Below, piece by piece: positions 1-5,229 of a stretch of 6,136 nt of DNA; within the stretch, counting starts at the first letter, position 1; the number at the start of each line of letters is the position of its first letter. Below the pieces are notes generated by a model. That model had not been told where the DNA came from, made no database searches, and worked only from the letters and a program-made list of their open reading frames with translations. Both the position numbers and the translations under genes were made by a program. Source of the stretch: Brachybacterium sp. (GTDB lineage: Bacteria > Actinomycetota > Actinomycetes > Actinomycetales > Dermabacteraceae); contig JAKDNE010000206.1 in assembly GCA_030451965.1 (NCBI GenBank), positions 1 to 6,136 on the forward strand, read 5' to 3'.

Positions 1-624
1 GAGTACACGCTTCCTGATCTCGATTACGACTACGGGGCGCTGGATCCTTCGATCTCCGGGAAGATCATGGAGCTGCATCACTCCAAGCACCACGCGACCT
101 ATGTCAAGGGCGCGAACACGGCGCTTCAGAAGCTTGCGGCGGCGCGTGAGGCGAACGATTTCTCGACGGTGAACCAGTTCTCGAAGGATCTGGCGTTCAA
201 CCTCGGTGGCCACACGAACCACTCGATCTTCTGGAAGAACCTCTCGCCGGAGGGTGGCGACAAGCCCACCGGTGAGCTGGCGCAGGCGATCGATGAGTTC
301 TTCGGGTCGTTCGATGCTTTCCGGGCGCACTTCACGGCGGCGGCGCTGGGTATCCAGGGCTCCGGCTGGGCGGTGCTGGCCTATGAGCCGATCGGTGGGA
401 ATCTGGTGATCGAGCAGTTCTACGATCAGCAGAACGGTGTGCCGGTGGCGACGATCCCGCTGTTCCAGCTGGATATGTGGGAGCACGCGTTCTACCTGGA
501 TTACCAGAATGTGAAGGCGGATTACGTCAAGGCGATCTGGAACATCGTGAACTGGGCGGATGTCCAGGCGCGGTTCGAGGCGGCGCGTTCGAGCGCGTCC
601 GGTCTGGTCGTCCCCACGGCCTGA
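1..624 (+). CDS. sodA: Superoxide dismutase, Mn type (5' end cut by window edge)
   Basis: Converts superoxide to oxygen and hydrogen peroxide in the cytoplasm. The frame is open from base 1 and gives 207 residues to the TGA at 622-624. The first visible residues (EYTLPDL) line up with the mature N-terminus of E. coli SodA, so probably only the start codon, or one to three codons, is missing. Counting from the first visible residue, the metal ligands are His26 (in LHHSKHH), His74 (GGHTNHSIFW), Asp158 and His162 (DMWEHAFYLDYQN). Metal preference: Gln143 in YDQQN sits where the mycobacterial iron enzyme has His and the manganese enzyme has Gln, and a Gly precedes the GH at the place of the iron-type Gln; both favour manganese. 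Codon choice differs sharply from its neighbours (25 of 28 Ala codons are GCG, 12 of 14 Asp codons are GAT). The promoter and ribosome binding site lie outside the window. Family assignment is secure; metal choice is inferred. Confidence 0.97.
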   Translation, partial: EYTLPDLDYDYGALDPSISGKIMELHHSKHHATYVKGANTALQKLAAAREANDFSTVNQFSKDLAFNLGGHTNHSIFWKNLSPEGGDKPTGELAQAIDEFFGSFDAFRAHFTAAALGIQGSGWAVLAYEPIGGNLVIEQFYDQQNGVPVATIPLFQLDMWEHAFYLDYQNVKADYVKAIWNIVNWADVQARFEAARSSASGLVVPTA

Positions 625-640
625 ACGGCCCTGGCCTGTC

Positions 641-707
641 GCGGACGGGTCGATGGTGACGGTGTGCCGGCGATATCGCCGGTCCACCCCTCCATCGACC
701 CGTCCGC
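641..707 (+). terminator. Nested hairpin downstream of sodA, likely terminator
   Basis: Two perfect 16-base arms, GCGGACGGGTCGATGG at 641-656 and its exact reverse complement at 692-707, enclose a second perfect 16-bp palindrome, CCGGCGATATCGCCGG at 667-682. The inner element folds as a 6-bp stem with an AUAU tetraloop, and GGTG (661-664) can pair with CACC (685-688) between the two, giving one long, stacked hairpin. It starts 16 bases after the sodA stop. No U-rich run follows, as is common for terminators in high-GC actinobacteria. Transcription termination or 3'-end protection of the sodA mRNA is the simplest reading. Nothing else is evident in the remaining bases up to the next promoter. 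Confidence 0.7.
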
Positions 708-794
708 TGTGTCGTGCCACCTGCGAACGGACCGGCCCGCAGCGGCCGGATCGGCTGGACCTTTCGGACGATGCCGAATTCCCGGCCCCGCCTC

Positions 795-800
795 TAGAGT
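795..800 (+). promoter_or_regulatory. -10 box (TAGAGT) of a probable leaderless promoter for the histidine kinase operon
   Basis: TAGAGT matches the actinobacterial TANNNT -10 pattern and ends 6 bases before the GTG at 807, so transcription would begin at or next to the start codon. No Shine-Dalgarno sequence of useful strength precedes that GTG, which agrees with leaderless translation. I could not find a convincing -35 hexamer at 16-19 bp upstream. Inferred from sequence pattern only. Confidence 0.5.
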
Positions 801-806
801 GGCGAC

Positions 807-2129
807 GTGACCTCCGATCCCTCGAACGACCCCGCTGGTCTCCGCGACCGGGAGGGCCATAGCGCCCTCGACGTCCTCGGTGGCCCCGACCCCGCCGCCG
901 ATCTCGGGGCCGATGCACCCAGTGAGACCGCCGCCGCCCTGGCCACCACCCTGCGCGGCGCGATGCACGTCGCCTTCGCGGTGCTCCCGAGCGTGGGTGC
1001 CGTGCGTGCCCATGACGCCGACGCCGTCCCGATGCCGCTCGCCCTGGCCACGGCCGCGGTGATCGTCGGGATCTACGTGATCGGCTCCCGCTTCGCGCTG
1101 CGCCGGGGCGAGGCCGGCCGCTCCGCCCAGATCGACCTGCTGCTGCCCTCTCGCGGATGGGTCCTCGCCCTCACCCTCACATGGATGGCCAGCACTCTCA
1201 TCTCCGCAGCGTTCGTGTGGATCGCCTTTCCGCTCTTCTTCCTGGTGCTGTTCGCCCTCGGCCGGGTGGCGGGTCCACTGGCCCTGGGTGCTGTCGCCCT
1301 GTGGGCCGTGGTGGCGCCGCTGCTGGCGGAGGAGACCCGCTCGCTCGCGATCGGCGAGGTGCTCGGCCCGGTGGTCGGTGCTGCCTTCTCGCTGATCGCC
1401 CATGCCGTCTACCGACGATTGCTGATCGAGACCGACCGCAACCGGCAGCTGGTCACCCAGCTGCGAGCCGCCCAGAGCGAGCTCGCCGATTCCGAGCGCC
1501 GCAAGGGCATCGCCGAGGAGCGCCAGCGTCTCGCCCAGGACATCCACGACACCCTCGCCCAGGGGCTGAACTCCATCGTGCTGCTCAGCCGCGGGGCCCG
1601 GGCGGCCCACCCCGAGGCCGACGAGTCGTTCCTGCGCATCGAGGACACCGCCCGCGAGAACCTCGCCGACGCCCGCCGCCTGGTGCGCGACCTCGCCGAC
1701 CGAGTGCCCCGCACCACCCTCGAGCAGGTGCTGCGCGGCGTGATCTCCCGCGCCGAGATGCTGGGAGAGCGCCCCCGCTGGGAGCTGCGGATCGACGGGA
1801 CCCCGCGAGAGCTCGCTCCTGCCCAGGTCGAGACCCTGCACCGCGCCGCCCAGTCCCTGGTCGCCAACGTGCAGCACCACGCGGAGGCCCAGCGCTGCGT
1901 GCTGACCCTCGCCTGGTGGCCGGGTCGGGTGAGCCTGGACGTGGTGGACGACGGCCGCGGCTTCGATCCCTCGGCCATCACCAGCAGCCACGACGGCGGC
2001 GACGGACTGCGCCTGCTGCGCACCCGCCTCTCCCGCGCCGGCGGAGCCGTGGTGATCGATTCGGCCCCCGGGGAGGGCACCACCGTCGGTCTCACCCTGC
2101 CCACCCTCACCCAGGAGTCCGACGCATGA
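807..2129 (+). CDS. Membrane sensor histidine kinase, HisKA_3 type (NarL/LiaR-partner class)
   Basis: Autophosphorylating sensor of a two-component system, acting at the cell membrane and passing phosphate to the regulator encoded next. The 440-residue product has a polar, acidic, Pro/Ala-rich N-terminal stretch (1-50), then hydrophobic segments at about 51-68, 77-98, 118-151, 154-173 and 184-202. A linker with coiled-coil character (about 205-236) leads to the dimerisation and phosphoacceptor box EERQRLAQDIHDTLAQGLNS with His247. The ATPase domain shows the N box with Asn354 (SLVANVQHH), the G1 box VVDDGRGFD (381-387) and a G2-like GDGLRLLRTRL from 398. The H box and short dimer domain are those of the HisKA_3 family, which pairs with NarL-type regulators. 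The GTG start is chosen because of the -10 box just upstream; an in-frame ATG at codon 53 would remove the tail but cut the first hydrophobic segment. The stop overlaps the regulator's start by 4 bases. No extracellular sensor domain of note is visible, so the stimulus is unknown. Confidence 0.93.
   Translation: MTSDPSNDPAGLRDREGHSALDVLGGPDPAADLGADAPSETAAALATTLRGAMHVAFAVLPSVGAVRAHDADAVPMPLALATAAVIVGIYVIGSRFALRRGEAGRSAQIDLLLPSRGWVLALTLTWMASTLISAAFVWIAFPLFFLVLFALGRVAGPLALGAVALWAVVAPLLAEETRSLAIGEVLGPVVGAAFSLIAHAVYRRLLIETDRNRQLVTQLRAAQSELADSERRKGIAEERQRLAQDIHDTLAQGLNSIVLLSRGARAAHPEADESFLRIEDTARENLADARRLVRDLADRVPRTTLEQVLRGVISRAEMLGERPRWELRIDGTPRELAPAQVETLHRAAQSLVANVQHHAEAQRCVLTLAWWPGRVSLDVVDDGRGFDPSAITSSHDGGDGLRLLRTRLSRAGGAVVIDSAPGEGTTVGLTLPTLTQESDA
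2113..2117 (+). promoter_or_regulatory. Ribosome binding site (AGGAG) fixing the start of the response regulator
   Basis: AGGAG lies 8 bases upstream of the ATG at 2126, inside the last codons of the kinase gene. This selects 2126 as the start, although the same frame stays open far upstream through the kinase gene. The ATGA overlap suggests translational coupling of the pair. Confidence 0.8.
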
Positions 2130-2791
2130 GCAGCGAAGCAGAGACGACGACCAGCATCCGGATCATGATGGTCGATGACCACCCCGTGGTCAGGGCCGGG
2201 CTGCGCGCCCTGCTGGAGGCCGACGAGGGCATCGAGGTGGTCGCCGAGGTCGGCTCCGGCACGGCGGCGCTGGACGAACTCGACACCCTCGCGACCACTC
2301 CCGCCGGGGTCCCTGACCTGGTGCTGATGGATCTGAACCTGGGGGACGGCATCGGCGGCATCGAGACCACCCGGCGCCTGCGGGCCGTGCATCCCGGAGT
2401 GCAGGTGCTGGCCGTGACCACCTTCGACGCGGAGGCGGACATCGTCGGCGCGCTCGAGGCCGGGGCGACCGGCTACGTGCTCAAGGATTCCCCCACCGAG
2501 GCGCTGATCGACGCCGTCGGCGAGGCCGCCGCGGGGCGCAGCATCCTCTCGCCCGAGGTGCAGCAGCGTCTGGTGCAGCGCATGACCAACCCGCACAGCG
2601 CCCTGTCACCGCGGGAGACCGAGATCCTCGAGACGCTCGCCACCGGCGCGACCAACCGCGAGGTCGCCAAGCTGATGTTCATCTCGGAATCGACGGTGAA
2701 GACCCACCTGGTGCACATCTACGACAAGCTCGGGGTGGACAGCCGCACCGCCGCCATCCGTGAGGCCCGGGACCGCCGCCTGATCCGCTGA
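2126..2791 (+). CDS. Response regulator, NarL/LuxR family
   Basis: DNA-binding partner of the preceding kinase, 221 residues, a normal length for the family. The receiver domain spans about 11-130: acidic pocket Asp17-Asp18, phosphoacceptor Asp69 (LVLMDLNLGDG), Thr98 switch residue (LAVTTFD) and Lys120 (GYVLKDSP). A short linker is followed by the LuxR-type helix-turn-helix at about 158-221, with SPRETEILETLATGATNREV and the recognition-helix region SESTVKTHLVHIYDKLGV. All key residues are present, so the protein should be active. The start is supported by AGGAG 8 bases upstream and by the 4-base overlap with the kinase stop. The receiver and effector sequences resemble LiaR/VraR-like regulators of envelope stress, but the target genes are unknown. 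No target palindrome shared with neighbouring promoters was recognised. Confidence 0.95.
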   Translation: MSSEAETTTSIRIMMVDDHPVVRAGLRALLEADEGIEVVAEVGSGTAALDELDTLATTPAGVPDLVLMDLNLGDGIGGIETTRRLRAVHPGVQVLAVTTFDAEADIVGALEAGATGYVLKDSPTEALIDAVGEAAAGRSILSPEVQQRLVQRMTNPHSALSPRETEILETLATGATNREVAKLMFISESTVKTHLVHIYDKLGVDSRTAAIREARDRRLIR

Positions 2792-2829
2792 GCCGCTCCG
2801 TGCGCCGCAGCTCCCGCCGCGCACACGAG

Positions 2830-2863
2830 CGGACCGGCAGTCCGGGAAGGGACGGCCGGTCCG
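2830..2863. terminator. Hairpin between converging genes, possible bidirectional terminator
   Basis: CGGACCGGC (2830-2838) pairs with GCCGGTCCG (2855-2863). After one A/G mismatch the stem continues with GTCC (2840-2843) and GGAC (2850-2853), closing on a 6-base loop. It sits in the 107-bp gap between the stop of the response regulator and the stop of the convergent secreted-protein gene, the expected place for a shared terminator. No U run is present on either side. Confidence 0.65.
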
Positions 2864-2898
2864 AGCGGTGCCGAGAGAAGAAGCTGGTGGAGTCGGAC

Positions 2899-3447
2899 TC
2901 ACCAGCGATGGGCGACGTCGATGACCAGGCGGGAGCCGTCACCGGGGCCGTCCAGGGTGAACACCCGCATCGGGAGCCGGGCGCGCACGCCGAGCCCGAT
3001 CAGGGTCTGTCCCTCGAAGCTGCCGCTGAAGGCGACCTGGCGGAAGGTGCGGTAACCGTCCACGTCGACCGCGTGCGAGCGGTGGCGCGGGGAGTAGGTC
3101 GCGCGGAAGTCGCTGTCGTACGCCGGGGCCTCGACCAGGATCGCGAGATCGGCGCCGCCGCTGAGCGGGACGGCGAACCCGGAGCCGAGCTCGGAGACGC
3201 GGTTGACGTACTTCACCGAATAGCCGGAGACGTCGCCCTCGAGATCGATGACCAGCCGGTCGAAGCAGGCGTGCCGACCGGTGCGGAGGTTGTCGATCTG
3301 GGCGGAGGACATCCCGGAGGTGGACTCGGGCAACGAGCCCCAGTGGATGCCGCAGTACGGGGCGGCGACGGCCGATGCCGGAGCGAGCACGGCAAGGCCG
3401 CACAGCATGGCGCACGTGGCGAGGAGAGAGAGGATCCTTTTCTTCAC
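2899..3447 (-). CDS. Secreted AMIN-like domain protein, function unknown
   Basis: A 182-residue exported protein. It has a classic Sec signal peptide: basic start MKKR, hydrophobic core at about 5-22, and a signal peptidase I site near ASAVAA (cleavage between residues 26 and 29). There is no proper lipobox: Cys12 and Cys16 lie within the hydrophobic core and lack the usual preceding residues, so a soluble secreted form is likelier than a lipoprotein. The mature part carries Cys32 and Cys61, which could form a disulfide. The region RHACFDRLVIDLEG, followed by a GGADLAILVEAPAYD stretch and ending in SRLVIDVAHRW, resembles the AMIN-like domain of actinobacterial exported proteins; some AMIN domains bind cell-wall components, but no activity is established here. 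The GTG start follows a strong AGGAGG. It is divergent from the flavodoxin gene and converges on the response regulator gene. Family assignment is from pattern memory, so moderate. Confidence 0.85.
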   Translation of the reverse strand: MKKRILSLLATCAMLCGLAVLAPASAVAAPYCGIHWGSLPESTSGMSSAQIDNLRTGRHACFDRLVIDLEGDVSGYSVKYVNRVSELGSGFAVPLSGGADLAILVEAPAYDSDFRATYSPRHRSHAVDVDGYRTFRQVAFSGSFEGQTLIGLGVRARLPMRVFTLDGPGDGSRLVIDVAHRW

Positions 3448-3452
3448 AGCTG

Positions 3453-3458
3453 CCTCCT
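3453..3458 (-). promoter_or_regulatory. Ribosome binding site (AGGAGG) of the secreted AMIN-like protein
   Basis: Reading the - strand, a full AGGAGG is followed by the 5-base spacer CAGCT and then GTG at 3447. This perfect site decides the GTG start and the signal peptide beginning MKKR. The other long - strand frame overlapping this gene has no comparable site. Confidence 0.85.
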
Positions 3459-3531
3459 AGGGCGACGGCGAAAGCCACGGCGGCCAGGGCCGTATACATG
3501 GATTGTCCGTCTTCGTCCGGAAGCTATCCAG

Positions 3532-3545
3532 TGACCGGCCGGTCA
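3532..3545. promoter_or_regulatory. Perfect 14-bp palindrome, candidate regulator binding site
   Basis: TGACCGGCCGGTCA is exactly self-complementary and lies in the 192-bp divergent region between the secreted AMIN-like gene (- strand) and the flavodoxin-like gene (+ strand). The shape resembles operators of TetR-type repressors, which are often even palindromes built on ACCGG. On the - strand a TANNNT match, TAGCTT (3526 down to 3521), lies 5 bases downstream, so the palindrome would fall in that promoter's -10/-35 spacer; another weak -10 candidate, TATACG (3496 down to 3491), is further downstream. No -35 hexamer was convincing for either. No regulator gene is adjacent, so the binder is unknown. 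Confidence 0.4.
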
Positions 3546-3627
3546 TGACAGTCGGATCGTGACCTTCGCCGAACATCCGCTGAGAGCAGCGAGACCTCGG
3601 TCCCGCCGGGAGTGGCCGAGCCCCTGG

Positions 3628-3633
3628 CAGGAT
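3628..3633 (+). promoter_or_regulatory. CAGGAT element deciding the flavodoxin-like gene start (weak -10 or weak ribosome binding site)
   Basis: CAGGAT ends 6 bases before the ATG at 3640. It can be read as a -10 box one base off TANNNT, implying a leaderless mRNA as at two other genes in this window, or as a weak ribosome binding site (AGGA at 3629-3632, 7 bases from the ATG). Either reading supports 3640 over the in-frame GTG at 3559. Confidence 0.4.
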
Positions 3634-3639
3634 GTGGCC

Positions 3640-4134
3640 ATGACCGTGCTCGTCGCCTACGCGACCCATTCCGGAGCCACCCGCACCCTTGCCGAGACCC
3701 TCGCCGAAGCGCTGCGCGCCGACGAGCTCGAGGTGGATCTCGTCGACATCGCGGACGACCCGGATCCGAGCAGCTACGACGCGGTGGTGCTGGGCTCCGG
3801 CGTACGCATCGAAGCCGTCGAGAAGCCCGCCGCCGCCTGGGCGCAGGCCCATCGCGAGCAGCTCTCCGGGCGCCCTTTCGCCTTCTTCTCCTGCTCCGGC
3901 TCCGCTGCCGACCCCGCCAAGAACGGGCGGCAGAAGGCCACCGACACCTTCCTCGCCCGCTTCCCCGTCACCCCGGTCGCGGTGAAGAACTTCCCCGGCT
4001 GGGTGCTGATGGACCGGATCCCGGTGCATGAACGCGTGATGCTGACGTCCATGCGCACACCCACCGGCGACTTCCGCGATCTGCCGGCCGTGGAGGCCTG
4101 GGGCCACGAGATCGCGCCGCTGCTGCGCGGCTGA
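3640..4134 (+). CDS. Flavodoxin-domain protein, HemG-like (Flavodoxin_5 type)
   Basis: A 164-residue cytoplasmic protein with a flavodoxin fold that should bind FMN. The first strand MTVLVAYAT leads straight into the phosphate-binding loop T9-H-S-G-A-T14, followed by helix RTLAETLAEALR. The next strands read YDAVVLGSGVRI (second flavin loop) and RPFAFFSCSG. The tail PGWVLMDRIPVHERVM, followed by TPTGDFRDLPAVEAW, is like that of menaquinone-dependent protoporphyrinogen oxidase (HemG) and its many actinobacterial relatives. HemG proper oxidises protoporphyrinogen IX in haem synthesis, but no haem gene is nearby, so the substrate is unproven and no hem symbol is given. The start is set at 3640 because the fold begins there; the in-frame GTG at 3559 would add 27 residues of low-complexity, Arg-rich sequence. 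The gene stands alone, divergent from the secreted-protein gene and converging on pdxS. Confidence 0.88.
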   Translation: MTVLVAYATHSGATRTLAETLAEALRADELEVDLVDIADDPDPSSYDAVVLGSGVRIEAVEKPAAAWAQAHREQLSGRPFAFFSCSGSAADPAKNGRQKATDTFLARFPVTPVAVKNFPGWVLMDRIPVHERVMLTSMRTPTGDFRDLPAVEAWGHEIAPLLRG

Positions 4135-4164
4135 GGCTCAGGAGCTGCGACTCAGCAGCAGCGG
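4117..4164. terminator. Inverted repeat over the converging gene ends, candidate bidirectional terminator
   Basis: CCGCTGCTG (4117-4125) pairs with CAGCAGCGG (4156-4164), and CTGAG (4131-4135) with CTCAG (4151-4155), leaving a 5-base bulge on the left and a 15-base loop. It spans the last codons of the flavodoxin-like gene, the whole 31-bp gap, and ends two bases before the pdxS stop. Such placement between tail-to-tail genes suggests shared termination. There is no U run, so this is only probable. Confidence 0.5.
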
Positions 4165-4165
4165 C

Positions 4166-5062
<897 letters not shown>

Positions 5063-5070
5063 CAGAGGGG

Positions 5071-5075
5071 TCCTT
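5071..5075 (-). promoter_or_regulatory. Ribosome binding site (AAGGA) fixing the pdxS start
   Basis: On the - strand AAGGA is followed by 8 bases (CCCCTCTG) and the ATG at 5062. The upstream in-frame ATG at 5131 has no such site and lies only a few bases from the candidate operator, so 5062 is preferred. Confidence 0.7.
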
Positions 5076-5132
5076 GTCGCTCTCGCGGCGCGGGCCGACG
5101 GCGTCCGGCTCGTCGACCCTCCCTGCACCACA

Positions 5133-5146
5133 TTGGCCTAGGTCAA
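5133..5146. promoter_or_regulatory. Imperfect palindrome in the pdxS/MocR gap, candidate PdxR operator
   Basis: TTGGCCTAGGTCAA is a 14-bp palindrome with a single mismatched pair, placed in the 167-bp gap between the divergent pdxS and MocR-type genes. The only local AT-rich patch (TCAAAACGTA) abuts it. On the - strand, TACGTT (5152 down to 5147) fits a TANNNT -10 box whose start point would fall inside the palindrome. TTGACC (5146 down to 5141) could instead be a -35, but its expected -10 position reads GGGAGG, which is poor and would suit an activated promoter. A TAGGTC/TAGGAC direct repeat (5139-5144, 5161-5166; 22-bp period) is also present. Binding by the neighbouring regulator is inferred from position. 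Confidence 0.4.
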
Positions 5147-5216
5147 AACGTAGCACGGCATAGGACGAGGAGCGAGGGCGGTCCGGCCAGCGGCCCGCCG
5201 ACGAGACGGGCCCGCC

Positions 5217-5222
5217 TAGACT
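5217..5222 (+). promoter_or_regulatory. -10 box (TAGACT) of a probable leaderless promoter for the MocR-type gene
   Basis: TAGACT fits TANNNT and ends 7 bases before the GTG at 5230, so the mRNA would begin at or near the start codon. The layout CGCCTAGACT-7-GTG mirrors that of the kinase gene (CGCCTCTAGAGT-6-GTG). A short GC inverted repeat (GGCCCG 5192-5197, CGGGCC 5207-5212) lies just upstream. No clear -35 is visible. Confidence 0.5.
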
Positions 5223-5229
5223 CGACCGG

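Noticed and set aside
522..1991. Long - strand open frame (489 codons) opposite the kinase gene
   Set aside because: Its translation is a Gly/His/Gln/Arg-rich shadow with no domain. It overlaps the end of sodA, the hairpin and most of a kinase gene with all its motifs. It is the usual antisense artefact of high-GC coding DNA.
1157..2125. In-frame upstream extension of the response regulator from 1157
   Set aside because: The frame is open by chance through the kinase gene and encodes Arg/Pro-rich nonsense. AGGAG before the ATG at 2126 and the receiver domain beginning a few residues later give the real start.
2800..3534. + strand open frame of 244 codons opposite the secreted protein gene
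   Set aside because: The - strand product has a textbook signal peptide and a perfect AGGAGG. The + strand translation is low-complexity Glu/Gly/Arg sequence and runs through the hairpin.
3559..3639. Upstream GTG start for the flavodoxin-like gene
   Set aside because: It adds 27 Arg/Pro-rich residues before the first strand of the fold. The ATG at 3640 is directly followed by the flavodoxin N-terminus.
5063..5131. Upstream ATG start for pdxS at 5131
   Set aside because: It would add 23 residues with no family counterpart and would place the start next to the promoter and operator region. AAGGA supports 5062.
5118..5146. Standard sigma-70-like promoter for pdxS using TTGACC as -35
   Set aside because: The expected -10 position 17 bp downstream reads GGGAGG, which does not resemble a -10 box. 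It is kept only as a possible activated promoter.
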